Origin: Dysidea avara | Lineage: Eukaryota > Porifera > Demospongiae > Dictyoceratida > Dysideidae | Length of the DNA stretch: 64,000 nt | NCBI RefSeq assembly: GCF_963678975.1 | Contig: NC_089274.1 | Span: 22,095,133 to 22,159,132 of the forward strand | Reading direction: 5' to 3' | Part shown: positions 47,597 to 59,925 of the stretch, one piece after another | Numbering within the stretch: the first letter of the stretch is position 1 | Layout: every line of letters starts with the position of its first letter | The notes under the pieces: generated by a model | Told to the model about the DNA's origin: nothing | What the model saw: only the letters and a program-made list of their open reading frames with translations | Databases searched by the model: none | Made by a program: the position numbers and the translations under genes

Positions 47597-50303
47597 GTCA
47601 ACCTCACACTAATTGCAAAAAAAGCAAACTCAACAGATTTTCTTTCCTTATTATGTCCTTACTGACAGAGAAAAAGTCCTAAGGAATCTTCGTGGGGGAA
47701 CAGTGTGAAAATCACTGAAATAAAAATCCACTTTTTTGATTTGATGTTTTTACAGTATTTATAGTCATATCTCAGCTAGGATACTACTTATATCAAAACT
47801 TATTATACCATTAAAAAGTTCTTGTAAAGACGAATCTTTTGGTACTAAATTTATCACTTTAGGAAAATGTGTTAATAAATTATAATCAAATATAATTAAT
47901 AATATACAGCGCTATCAAAGACTGTAGCAAATGCCTTGTATGACTACTCAAGTGTGTCAATGCCATTGTTGTGAGATGTGTTTGTGCAGCCATGTCCCTT
48001 GCAGTTACCACAAGCGGAAGTGCACTCAACATTGTGCTTCTTGCATGAGCATCTTAGTGTACTGCAGTCAGTCTGGCAGTTGCATCTGATCACCCAAAGC
48101 AGATGTTCAGGACCACGAGGTATATAGTGATGTTTGAAGTGGCACAAACCCCTCTTCACACTCTTGCCATCCCCAGTCTCTGGGATGAAATTCTGCAGCT
48201 GATCCTTTCCATTCTTGAATTTGAAGGCACATGTGAAGGATGTGGTACTTTGCTGCTGCTGAAGTTGGTGGTATATAAGCATTGTGGGATGTTTTTGAAG
48301 CCACATTTTCACAGAATCATTTATGTTGGAGGGAATCTAGTGTGTCAGTAACATTCTATTGTAGACTAGTACTAGAGCTTTCTCTCCTGCATCTATCACA
48401 TCACGTGTGGAGGTTGAATCAGAATGGAACACCTTTGCCTACTCACGGAACATACTGCTTGCTTTGAACTTGCTAAGGGATGTCCCTTTTCCAATCACAT
48501 AGAGATGTGATGTTCCCAAGAATAGCGTGGATGAAGAGGATGTTGTTGCAGATGTCTTGACCAAGCTTTTCTTTTGTGGCTCTGATATTCCAGATGCAGA
48601 GCTTCTTTGGCTCAAGATGAAAGAAGATGTCATGGGAGTCGAGACTTGTGTGGTAGCAGAGCAGAACAATACAGTGTCTTTACCAACTAGCACAGTGGTA
48701 CTGGTGGTAGCAGATTGAACAGCCTTCTGAATAATCAAAAGATCAGCATCTCCTGGTGCATCGTGAGTTTTGTAGTTACTCTTGTATTCAGCATGAAAAC
48801 AAATTGCTGCTCATTTGTTTGGTTGGACAAAAAAACTGTTCCTTCTTCATTGTGGTAGTCATGTTAGCAGCAACTGTCACGGTTGCACCAGCCTTTCCTT
48901 TTTGATTGCCTCTGATGTGTCATATCTTTTGTGTTCATATTCTCATAGCTATCAAATGCAACTATGGCATCCTTGTACTTTCTTGCTACATATTCTGTGT
49001 ACTGGTGGCAGTGTATCCATATGTAGAACCACAAGGCCATGCATGGGATGCATTGTAGAAGTGTTCCACCATCCAGGATATACTGAATGCCATCATCTGG
49101 GATATCTGCTAGGACACCACTTTCACAAATCTTCTATATTGCATCAGCAAGTCTGCTTCATAGAGCAAAAGAGAGGAATCAAAGAAAGCAGGTGGATAAC
49201 TGCACAGCTCATGCTTGAAGGCTAACTCCAGATCATCTGATGATTGCATGATAGTAGTAAGTCTCTGATCTGAAAGAGGAGCAGTGGATCAACCTGAATC
49301 CCTCCGAAGATGACCAAAAATCTCTCCTCAGATGACAAAACTACAGGTCTGCCATTGCTTGATGTGCTTGGCATTGGCTCCTCTTGGTTGGTGTCTTTCA
49401 CTATTTGATGTGGGATGCAGTATTTGCGGCAACATTGCTGATATCTACTTCCCAGGCATAGTACAAATGCTGTTGTTACTGGCAATACTGACCTGGTTGA
49501 TGGTTGAGCTACCCTTTGCTGTTAGAGTAGAAGATGGGACATCTGTGTCTGTAGAAATCTTGCGGATGGCACAGAATACAGGTTGTACATCCATTGCTGG
49601 AAGAAGAATTGAGAATATTTAAGTGAGCTGGAATACTGAATGATCAACTTACCTTTATCTAAAGGTCCCTGGTTCATTCTCGGGTTTCAGCACCTAATGT
49701 CAAGATTGTACAAAGTTTTCCCTGGCTTGTTCAGTTAGTTAGTAAGTACTCTTCTCATGCTATCACCAGCATTAAAAACCACTACAACTACTCTGCGTTA
49801 TATGCCATACGATGTTGGGCCTGATCATTCTCATTGGTAGATGCGATATTTTGCATATCCACAACATAACCTTTCTCCTGCCAGTTGAAAACTCTCAAGC
49901 TCACTATAGTACTTAGTATGCATGCAAAAACATGCATAAAGGCATTACTACAGTAGTTACAGTTGCAAAACATGTACATTTACAAAGAGTTAGCAAATCC
50001 AGGATATAACTCATTAACACATTTTCCTAAAGTGATAATTTTAGTACCAAAAGATTCATCTTTGCAAAAGATTTTTAATGGTATAATAAGTTTTGATATA
50101 AGTAGTAACCTAGTTGAGATATGACTATAAACACCGTATAAACATCAAACCGTTAAGGAGCAAAAAAGTGGGTTTTTTTATTTCAGTAATTTTCACACTG
50201 TTCCCCCATGAGGATTACTTAGGACTTTTTTCTGTCATTGAGGACATAAAAAGAAAGCAAAGTCTGTTGAGTTTGCTTTTGTTGCAATTAGTGTGAGGTT
50301 GAC
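47597..50303. mobile_element. 2.7-kb TIR DNA transposon carrying a CXC-motif gene relic
   Basis: The outer ends GTCAACCTCACACTAATTGC (47597) and GCAATTAGTGTGAGGTTGAC (to 50303) are exact inverts. Imperfect matching continues about 290 bp inward on each side (to about 47885 and from about 50012), including ACTTATATCAAAACTTATTA and CATTTTCCTAAAGTGATAA. The element brackets the degenerate gene at 47944-49485. No target duplication is obvious. Superfamily not recognised. Confidence 0.8.
47944..49485 (-). pseudogene. Degenerate invertebrate repeat gene with C-terminal CXC cysteine motif
   Basis: Minus-strand fragments in changing frames resemble one long protein. The upstream part is 49485-49222; near 49085-48890 is ILDGGTLLQCIP and YVARKYKDAIVAFDSYE; near 48738-48439 is TTVLVGKDTVL, with GIGKGTSL-like residues (VIGKGTSLSKFKAS) further on. 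The last piece (48312-47944) ends in a dense Cys block starting RCNCQTDC and continuing RCSCKKHNVEC and CGNCKGHGC, like a tesmin/TSO1-type CXC zinc motif. I recall similar multi-copy proteins with a nuclease-like (PIN/FEN-like) middle and a CXC tail in other invertebrates; the assignment is from memory. Several frameshifts and stops make it non-functional. Position inside the TIRs suggests it was the element's own gene. Confidence 0.55.
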
Positions 50304-51302
50304 CCAATATTCTTGGTAAAATGCCTGTACTATGACGTTTGGACATCAGTTTACCTATCGAATTCACATCGTAATGTTTTTGTGAATATGCTTTATAGTA
50401 CAAATGATACCATGTCTGTTATTTGTACAGCTGTGTTATAGCATTCCATCTGCATCTCTTTAGTAGAGCAAAGAACAGTAACAAGAAAACACAATGGACT
50501 GACAACAGTGTATAATATTATGTATATGCAATCTGTGCATTAATTAGAATAACACCACTAAAAATAGCTAACAATGTCTAAGAATTATCCTGCCTGTATA
50601 AATATACACTTTACTTACCCTTTATTCTGGAATCTTTTTTATCATACAGCACAAGTCTACACTGAACTGTAATGCTATAGTTGATGCTATGTGTGTGTTT
50701 CTAAAAATTATGACCTTATTTGTGTAACAAAGGAAAGTGTGGTGTCTGCCTTATTCATGTTGTTACCATAAGAAGTTGAAACTTTATATGAATGTAATTA
50801 TAGTAAAACATGATGGTTGTGAATGCCATTATTAATGACTTGGTCTTTTAGGCTAAAAATAAATGAAAACAGCAGCAACCATGACAGCAATAGTGTTAAT
50901 ACAAAAATGTAGAGGGTCCTTTAAGAGAAGCTCCAGTGTAGTAGTAGAGCAAGCATTCTCACCAACTCCAAAAGATGATGAGTATCCTGCCTCTTACAGT
51001 TAAACAAATTCTATATCCTTGCAGGTATTGTTTATTTCTTTCCCATAATAGAGCTCCTCTGAGTTCTCATCACTATTCTACGTATGTGTGTTCCTTGTTT
51101 TACTATATCAAGTTTCCAAAATTCCAAAGATATGGGTGCTGCTATATAAGGTGGCATTTTCTAATAATTCAGTTGTAATTACTTAAACATGCATGGGAGT
51201 TTACAGATATTAAAGTAAGTCCCTGTCAAGATTTCATCCAGATTGTGTGAAGATTTAACTTCATAGCTACCAGAGAAACACTACTGACACACTATATACT
51301 GG
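50304..51302. other. Unassigned AT-rich spacer
   Basis: No supported gene, RNA or repeat seen. Confidence 0.5.
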
Positions 51303-51791
51303 CTATAAACTATGGAGATCTTTATTTCCCAGCTGGTGGTGTCGGTGACTAGTTAAATGTTTCACTACATTATCTTGTCGATGTCCATCCCACTTCTTGG
51401 ATCTGCCCTCCCATCTATCTGAACTGCTGTCATGTTCATATTTATCAGAACTGCTATTTTGTCGATCTGACCCACTAACATGCCTGTGTAACCTAGCCTC
51501 AGTCATTTCAGAGTTACTTCTAGGACAGTCAGAATTACTTTCATGTCTTCTGTGGCTATCACATCAGCCCTCATGTTTATCTTCTTGTTTACTTGAAATA
51601 CTGTCACGTTTCTTTGAAGGTTTGATTATTTGTCTACTATGATCAAAGCTACTGTCTCGTCTGATGCTGCTCTCTTTATGAGTAGTAGATTTCTTGTATC
51701 GAGCTACTAATGAGAATAGTGAACAAGGGTCACTGAGAGAGGATGTGTTTTCATTCCAATCCACCTGAGATTGTATCAAACACTTCAACAA
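51303..51791 (-). pseudogene. Ser/Arg/Lys/His-rich (RS-like) ORF with one in-frame TGA
   Basis: A 163-codon minus-strand frame is interrupted only by a TGA after DKHEG (just below 51567). Both parts share a highly charged style with SSDR/SSDK repeats (SSSDKYEHDSSSDRWEG, RRDSSFDHSRQ, KPSKKRDS), like the disordered tails of RS-domain or RNA-binding proteins. I do not recognise a family. It lies next to the left end of duplication unit 5 and could be the last exon of a gene truncated by that rearrangement, or chance low-complexity coding. Confidence 0.35.
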
Positions 51792-53047
51792 ATCTGTAGT
51801 GTATTGGTAGGGTTGACCAGCAATTTAACTGTTACTCTTACTGTATTTAAGTTTGATATAGTGGCCGCACCTTTTACCACTCTGGTGCAGTCTCACTGGT
51901 AATGGGGGTTGAGTGTTGTATAGCATACATTTATTTATTTATTTGTAGTTTATACAGCATGCTTGTATAAATGTTGAAGGCATGCCAGCAACTGCCGTCT
52001 GGTACTGGCATCCATGAGTGCATGACAATGACAAGAATTAAAGTTGGTGGGAATGAGTTAACTGGAGCAGTGGTAGCATGGGCACAGAACGTGAAATGAA
52101 ATTGTTAGTAAAGTGATTCCATAAGACTATTGTTAACTTTATGTTCAGATATACCACCGCACTGCTATGTCTCACCACCTAGTTTTGAGCACTATGTTAA
52201 TGTTAAAATCCAAAGCTGAACAGTTTGATAAATAATTAATGTACTTTGCATGGCTGCCGTTAAAACAATGCTATTGTGCATATACACTTAAACCATCATC
52301 CAATAAAGAATCTGAATTTTGTTCCACAGGATGAGAAATAAAGAAGCATTATCCCTCCATTAATATTATATACAACCATAGAGTTTTGTTAAGACATAAC
52401 ACACCATGGCATGATTTAAGGAATGGAAAACAGGTTCACTATATCAAAGATAAGGTAAATTAATACTTTTGCATAAAAATTTAGTATATAGCTGCAGTGA
52501 GCACTCTCAAGTGTACAGTAAACCACACAGCTGCAATGATGTTGCAATTGGTACGTAGGTAGACAAAACTGTATTATACTCAAGTCATTATATTTCCATA
52601 TGGGACCTAATTGGCTTGTGCAAATTAGTGCATGAGGACATGTATAATTATATACTATCTGCATGGCTATAAAAAATATGCATTTATCTTCTGGGTATTA
52701 TAGTCCAAACTAGTTGCATGCATGCAGCTATTGTTCATGTGCATTGTATCTGCAAGCTTCAGATGTCACCTCTTGAGGTACTACAACAATGTGTATAATA
52801 GGTATAGGTCATTGATATCAATTTATTTTGTTAAACACTTAATCTATGCAAGTAGCTATATATAGATAAATAAATTGAAAAAAAATTATATGAACTAGCT
52901 TGGTATATAGTACAGCCTAAAAGTCAGGTAGCTATATATATAAAAGTATACTTATTTAATACCTACTTAATGCAATACATGCTGTATATATATTTGCTAT
53001 TATATGTAATATGCCTGCCTGGTTGTCACAAGTTTAAAGTACAGTTA

Positions 53048-53857
53048 TCACTGAGTTGCACAGTTGAGAGGACGTATTTTCATTTCTATCCATCTGGGGT
53101 TATAGTAATTGCCTCCAAAGCCAATTAATCCATATTGAGCAGGATTGTACTGAGAGTTGAGATTGATGTACCAACAGTTGCTATACCACCATCCTCCATT
53201 ACCAGTAGCATTGCCAACTTTCATTGCACAGTTTCCTGTCCTCCATCTATCATTGTCATTATCATATGTGCTGAACTTCATGCCATTGAGATACTGAAGT
53301 GTTGAGAATGGATCAGTAGAAGTTTGACCAGTAAACCCACCAATAGTCAGTGGGTATTCTTCACTGTCACTTCCTACCCTAAACAGATTGTAGTGAAGGT
53401 ATGATCTGGTCTTGTTGGAAAATTCAAAATCAACTCTTAGTTCCCATTGGCCAGTTTGTGTAAGACAGTTTATCGCCTTGAGCCCATACCAGAATTCACC
53501 ATTCAGGTCTCCAAATCCTTTCTCATAGTCAGCCCATGATCGGTTAAAATTCTCAGATCCATCTTTCCTCCTCTGTATTACTGTCCACCCTCCATTTGTT
53601 GTTGTAGTGTCACAGTACATACCAACTACTGACAGTCTCCCACTACACCAGTTGTTCATTTTGTATACACCAGATGGAGATTGGTCAAAATGATTCTCCT
53701 TAAAACTACAGCAGTTGTCAGAAGGTGGCAAACCACAAGGATATTGATGTTTTTCTGTATTTCTCTTAATTTTATTTATTTGTTGGTCACAGTATGCACT
53801 GGTATTTATTTCAGTAGCAAACAATGAGATGAGGATAATGTAAAGTGTTGTTACCAT
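53048..53857 (-). CDS. Secreted FReD lectin, copy 5, intact
   Basis: 269 residues in one exon. The signal peptide MVTTLYIILISLFATEINTS has a less clear cut site than copy 1 (NTSAYC instead of ASTYC). Linker C23, YPCGLPPSDNCC and the full FReD are intact: GGWTVIQRR, GEFWYG, the DNDNDRWRTGNCAM metal loop with Trp present, GGWWYSNCWY and MKIRPLNC. It is the counterpart of copy 1 in the duplicated block. Differences cluster around the binding face: GSDSEEY for GNASEEY (removing the sequon at N163), FSTLQYLNG for FSSYYHLNG, and YSNC for YNNC. It is regulated by the same conserved upstream segment (AACTATAATATAGCTGAC on the minus strand), a possible TATA-like element; this is only inference. Confidence 0.9.
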   Translation of the reverse strand: MVTTLYIILISLFATEINTSAYCDQQINKIKRNTEKHQYPCGLPPSDNCCSFKENHFDQSPSGVYKMNNWCSGRLSVVGMYCDTTTTNGGWTVIQRRKDGSENFNRSWADYEKGFGDLNGEFWYGLKAINCLTQTGQWELRVDFEFSNKTRSYLHYNLFRVGSDSEEYPLTIGGFTGQTSTDPFSTLQYLNGMKFSTYDNDNDRWRTGNCAMKVGNATGNGGWWYSNCWYINLNSQYNPAQYGLIGFGGNYYNPRWIEMKIRPLNCATQ

Positions 53858-55306
53858 TGTGTATAGATTTATCTGTAGAATATAGAAATATCACATGTAT
53901 AACTTATCTTCTGTGGTACCATTTCTATTATGCAGTCAGCTATATTATAGTTGGGCTATTCAACACTCTATATAGTTTATAAACTGTTGAGTTATACCAA
54001 TGGACAAAGCAAGTATCTGTATCAGCTGCATGCTAAGCCATGTGTTAAACACTTTTTTCCTGATACATGCAATATTGTTGGATAGTCTAATCTAAAACTT
54101 TTCCTCAAGAGGTATAATGTATCCATCTAGACCCATGAATGTAAGTGTACTTCATGCATCAAGTTGCTTTTTTTCTTTGTGCATGGATAGGGAAGAGCCC
54201 ACACAAAAGAAAAAGTAGTCTAGACACTTGAGACTAACAAGCTATTTCCCTTATCTTCAGTAGTGATGTTGCAGCCAGTTAATACTACTAATTATCAAAC
54301 TTGTTAAATGGTACTCACATGATGGTTGGTATAACTAGCTCTTATTATTTGATATCTGTGTGCTACTACTTCTACACTAGGTACGTATATACCACTTAGT
54401 AGGAATAACACTGCACACAATGTGGTGTAAAAAAGTGTGATATAAACTATTTTTTCATTAAACCTCAAATTCCGTACGGTTAGCTGTAATAACTCCTTCT
54501 GGTTTATAATATCTTTTAGTTAAGAGCAAAGCATACAACTCAATAGACCCTTAAGAGCCTGATACAGTATTAATCTGGTGTAGCTGCTAACATGTACCTG
54601 CTGGCATAACCAGCAGTTACTGTTATAGCCTATATAGTACATTTGCTGAACAATCTATAGTGACTGTTGGAACATATCTCAAATGTATATACATATCTTG
54701 CAAGATCTTGCTCTTGTATGGTATTGTACCTACCCTATATAGCTATTGCATTAACTCACAGATGCTGACAGAAAAGTTGCCAGAATAAGTTCTAGTAGAT
54801 AAGTAAATAAATTATTTTAAAAGTAGTCCAGTTGACTAGTAATGATAATACTGCACTATATTTATAGGTGTATAAAGGTTTACCTTATGGTGACCTTATA
54901 GAAGATTGAGGACTTGCCCTATACATACATCAGACTGCCTATCGTCATTTTGGTGACCCCTTAATGCTACACAATAGTAGTGTATTGTATTGGTAATCAA
55001 ATTCAGTTTCAGTTTATAGTCTTGTTTACATACATTCAGTAAGCTGTCAACATCAAGAGATAGTTAGGGGAGGAAATGAAGACATGAGGAGTATACTTCT
55101 TGGAAATGAACACTTTTATTCACAGAATGTGAGTAACTAGTCACAGCAGATACATTAAAACCTTAGCATAATGTATGAGAGTAAATTTTATAGGGAAAGT
55201 TTTTGTTGAATAACATAAAGAGAGGGGCCATGTAGCTATGTGGACTGGACTAAACATCTAGTGTTTGTATAGTGTAAGAGTGTACATTAGGTGGCCACTG
55301 AACATA

Positions 55307-55645
55307 TTAAAGCATTAATGAATAAACTAGTGTCCATTTGGTTCTACTTGGGGTACTTTGAGATAATGAGTTACTCTCTAGAATTCCTATGGATATAGTT
55401 ACATGAAAATAACAAGGAGAAAACATCCTGACCACCTGGTAGACTCCTGTAAGTGTTCGAGTGTAAAGCGGATGGCTGCAGGTTCGAGGCTACCTAGGTC
55501 CAGTCATAGATTTTTTCTCCTTTCTCCAACTTTTCAAACACACCTTAGGTATATAGCTAAAGTCTTTGAGCAGGCTGTAGGACCAGGTGCCCTACAGACC
55601 TTCAGCACTTGTGCTGTAAAGCATTAATAAAAGAAAATAAATAAA
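55307..55645 (+). mobile_element. tRNA-derived SINE inserted in unit 5
   Basis: Unit 1 has the empty site (GAACATATAGACATC near 3920). The insert has a tRNA-like head with B box GGTTCGAGGC (55481-55490), a body ending CAGACCTTCAGCACTTGTGC and a tail AATAAAAGAAAATAAATAAA. The 3' body matches the SINEs at 41927 and 42195. The motif AAAGCATTAAT occurs at both ends (55309 and 55618), so a second tail fragment may sit at the left. Confidence 0.8.
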
Positions 55646-57256
55646 TAGACATCTCATGTTGCTGTATATACTATTTTAAGAACCAACAGTGCACTTCTGC
55701 ATATAGGCATGTCATACGTATGTATACATCTCAGTAGCTAATGTCTTATTGTGCTTATTGAATTAGCTTAAATATGCCATATGTACACAGAGCCAGTATT
55801 TGCTGTGATGTGGAATGTCATTATTGGAAGCAACTAGTATAACTATCCAAAAACCTTTCTTGTTGTAGTGATCATGCAGGCATGATGGCGGGCTATAGGT
55901 AAGCTTCAGTCAATGATAGTGCCACAACACATTCACTCTATATGAAACCAATGATACAGTGTCATCCGTAGTGTCATACAAACAGTTCAATGTGTATAAA
56001 ATCTTTCTTTTCCTAATCAGTTCTTGTTGATCACCTGTTGTATTATCCCTTTCATGTTTATCTTTCTATCATAAACAATAGGTTATCTCTGCATGGTGCA
56101 ATATCCCAAGTATCTTCAAACAAAAGGTCCATATCAACTATGCAGCTATTCATATAAACATGGTATTGGCTAACTGCTATACCTAAGATCACTAAAAGAC
56201 TAGTTAAAGTACCCAACTATGTGTCCAATTCATGGCCACAAAGGTGTTGTCTATTTATTTATTTATCGATTGATTGATTGATTGATTGACTGACTGACTG
56301 ACTGACTGACTGAATGATTGATGCTGAGCAGTCAGCACTACTGGTATACTCAGGAAAAAAACACACGCATGTTCATTGCAAATTCAGAGGCGTCAGAGTA
56401 AGTGATAATGATAAGTCCTAATGCTGCCAAAGGCAACTAGTCTAGGGATCTGAGGGCATGTTCCCCCTTAGAAAATTTCTCACTTTGAGATGCTATCTGG
56501 AGACAAGTTTAGACCATAATATTGTGTGCAAGTTGCTAGCTGTCTGACAAGTGTGTGTTCAATGTTAGAGATAGACACTAAACATAAAATCACCTCTGTA
56601 ATACTGTTAAAATGTCTCCCAAGTAGCCACAAAGAAAAACAAAGCCAAAGCTGAATCAATAATTATTTTAGAGGTGCTTAATATGGACAGAGTGGACATA
56701 AAGCTGTTCTGGGTGAAAGCATAGATAACAGAAAGGGGCACAAAATGCATACGATCTGCTTCTATCAGTTGTTGCACATGCTAAATACTGCATGTTCACT
56801 ATACTACTATAGTTTTGCTTAGTTTGCTTCACATCAAGTTTGACAGCTATTTTTTTGTTTCACCTAAAAAGTGGTGAAGCGTTGCACCTACTCTGATGCC
56901 CTTGGTGATGCATGGTGTACATGTGTATAGACTCTTAGACTATGTAAGCTGTACTCATTAGCTTTTGCATCTTGCAGATATCAACACATTTTATAGACCC
57001 TCTGTGGGAAAGCCTCACCAAACTGTGTTAAGTGAGCCTTCCTGTGGTCTATAATTTTATAGGATTTGAAAAGTGAAAAATCTAGTTGTTTACTTCAACT
57101 TAGGATTCTTCAAAACCTTTAGACTTAGTCCATAAGTGATATGATGATCACAAAGAAAACTCTGGGATCCTGTACACTGACCAAAACAACCACCATCATT
57201 TGATGGAGGTTGAATATTTTTAATTGTGATGTTTAAGAGCTGAATGTGAGCTGCAT

Positions 57257-57580
57257 CAGGGTCGGATTCAGACTTATGGAAAGGGGGGGTCAAAAATGAA
57301 CTGAGGCACTACATTGTCTCTGGTTTGATAAGGTGAGGCCAAAAAAAAAAAAAGGTCACAGCCAGCTGACAATAGCTGCCCATTTCACCAACCACGCATT
57401 TATAGCTGATAAAGTACATAAAAATCCTTAAATAGCTCACCACACACTGTTCTAATACTGTGACTGCTTTATTAGAGTGACTGCTCTATTAGAGTATCTC
57501 GATCTTGGTATACTAAAAATTTTTGGAGGGGGGTCAAGAGCCCCCTTTAACCCCCCCCCCCCCCCCCGTATCCGCCCCTG
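57257..57580. mobile_element. hAT-type MITE, unit 5 copy
   Basis: Orthologous to 5571-5887, with duplicates AGCTGCAT/GGCTGCAT. A run of 17 C residues (57551-57567) has expanded from the 7-C run in unit 1. Two CTCTATTAGAG motifs are kept. Confidence 0.85.
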
Positions 57581-59115
57581 GGCTGCATCATGAGTGCATC
57601 ATTAAAATTTATGGGCACGGCCTTGATTTTTCCATTGTGGTTTCTAGTTTGGTAATGGACAGAGGTTTGGGGTCCCGACAGATTTGAACATCAATAATAC
57701 TTCAAATTTCATGGATGTAATATATACTATTTTCAATATACCTATGCTTGGTTCCCTTTAAATCCTAAATGTTTATGGCTGGTCAGGTATTAAAGTGATC
57801 CAAATTTTCTCCTATTGAAATGAAAAGCTCAAGATTTAGCTTAGTTTGAATTCCAACTACATTATTTCTAAAGTATACTGTTGTATTTTGTATTCCATTA
57901 TGAATGTTCTAGTAGAGTAGTCTTGACTGCTGTGTTAGAATAGATCTCACTGATTATCTTTCAGTTCTATCTTTGTTAACTGAATCTCCACAGTGTCAAG
58001 ATTTTACCAAAAGGTAGAGGCCTGCATGAGGGTGCTTCCCAGATTACAAAAACAGCTACAGACAAAAAAAACTCGCCCTTGTTCTCTCTTAATTTAATTT
58101 TGAAGAATCAATGTAAGTTTCTTATTACACAGTATATAGGTCTATTGTCCTGTCCTGCTGGTCACCCTATTCTGTATATCTGACAATTCTCATAATTTCA
58201 CCATGAGACTCGAGTTTTTAGGCCTCTTTACTTTTCAAGGTCTCATGGTCAGATACTAATTTCTCAAAGCCACACTTTGGATTTCAAGAATTCTTGGATT
58301 TCAAGGTTTTCAGCTGGAAACACAATGCAAACCCAAATATTTAATATAAGAACTCTCAGTCTCTAAGCAGCCTATATCCACCTAGTTTTGAGCATGTTAA
58401 TGTTAAAACCCAAAGCTGGACAGTTTTGATAAATAGTTAATCTGTTCTACATGTACTTTGCATGGCTGCCTTTAAAACATTACTATTGTGCGTATGTATA
58501 CTTAAATCATTGTCCAATAAAGAATCTGAATTTGTTCCACAGGATGAGAAATAAAGAAGCATTATCCCTCCAACAATATTATATACAACCGTAGAGTTTT
58601 GTTAAGACACAACACACCATGGTGTGATTTAAGGTAATGATTCTAATGAAAAACGGGTCCACTTTATCAAAGATAAGGTAAATTAATACTTTTGCATGAA
58701 AAATTTAGTACATAGCTGCAGTGAGCACTTTCAAGTGTACTGTGGTATGGCACAAGTTAGTGCATGAGAACATGTATAATTATATACTATCTGCATGGTT
58801 ATATATGCATTTACCTTCTGGGTATTATAGTCCAAGCTAGTTGCATGCATGCAGCTGTAGTTCATTTGCATAATGCATTGTGTGCAAGCTTTCAGATGCC
58901 ACCTCTTGAGGTACAACAATAAGTTATTGATATCAATTTATTTTGTTAAACACTTGGCTATAAATAGATAAGTAAATTTAAAATAATGAACTAGCTATAG
59001 TAGCTATATAAAAGTATACACAATATAATGTCTATACCTATGAGAATACATGCAGTAAATACATTTGCTATTAGCTATAATATGCCTGCCTGATTGCCAC
59101 AAGTTAGCAAAATTA

Positions 59116-59925
59116 TTACTGAATAGCACAGTTGAGAGGACGTATTTTCATTTCTATCCATCTGGGATTGTAGTAAATGCCTTCAAAGCCAATTAATCCA
59201 TATCGAGCAGGATTGTACTGAGAGTTGAGATTGATGTGCCAACAGTTGTTATACCACCATCCTCCATTACCAGTAGCATTGCCAACTTTCATTGCACAGT
59301 TTCCTGTCCTCCAACTGTCATTGTCATTATCATATGTACTGAACTTCATGCCATTGAGATGATAATATATTGAGAATGGATCAGTAGAAGTTTCACTAGT
59401 AAACCCACCAATAGTCAGTGGGTATTCTTCACTAGCATTTCCTACCCTAAACAGATTGTAGTGAAGGTATGATCTGGTCTTGTTAGAAAATTCAAAATCA
59501 ACTCTTAGTTCCCATTGGCCAGTTTGGGTAAGACAGTTCATAGCCTTGAGCCCATACCAGAATTCACCATTCAGATCTCCAAATCCTTTCTCATAGTCAG
59601 CCCATGATCGGTTAAAATTCTCAGATCCATCTTTCCTCCTCTGTATCACTGTCCATCCTCCATTTACTGTTGTAGTGTCACAGTACATACTAACTACTGA
59701 CGGTCTCCCACTACACCAGTTATTCATTTTGTATACACCAGATGGAGATTGGTCAAAATGATTTTCCTTGAAACTACAGCAGTTGTCCGAAGGTGGCAAA
59801 CCACAAGGATATTGATGTTTTTCTGAATTTCTCTAAATTTCATTTATTTGTTGGTCACAGTATGTACTAGCAATTATTCCAGTAGTGAACAATGAGATGA
59901 GGATAATGTAAGATGTTGGTTCCAT
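59116..59925 (-). pseudogene. FReD lectin copy 6, early TAG in the linker
   Basis: The ATG at 59925 gives MEPTSYIILIS as in copy 2. The frame is open for 269 codons except for TAG at 59833-59835, where paralogs have AAG (Lys31 in NEIKRN). Everything downstream is open and conserved, including the Trp after DNDNDS that is lost in copies 2 and 3, plus GGWWYNNCWH and MKIRPLNC. No in-frame ATG lies between the stop and the FReD that would keep a signal peptide, so initiation downstream would give a non-secreted protein. The lesion differs from that of its sister copy 2, so both members of this pair were disabled separately. Confidence 0.85.

Larger units (their letters stand above)
51853..57797. 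repeat. FReD duplication unit 5 (left half of block B)
   Basis: Colinear with unit 1 (about 431-6130), with differences limited to substitutions, microsatellite length and the SINE at 55307. It runs without interruption through the ATTTTC site that holds the 12.1-kb element in block A. No other gene is seen in 53858-57256. Confidence 0.85.

Noticed and set aside
55481-55490. Possible tRNA gene from the B box
   Set aside because: No full cloverleaf; it has a SINE body, A-rich tail and an empty paralogous site, so it is a tRNA-derived SINE.
57090-57293. Small ORF shared by units 1 and 5 (SNDGGCFGQCTGSQSFLCDHH)
   Set aside because: Conserved only because the whole unit is duplicated; it runs into a MITE and has no family features. 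In unit 1 the frame extends through the MITE.
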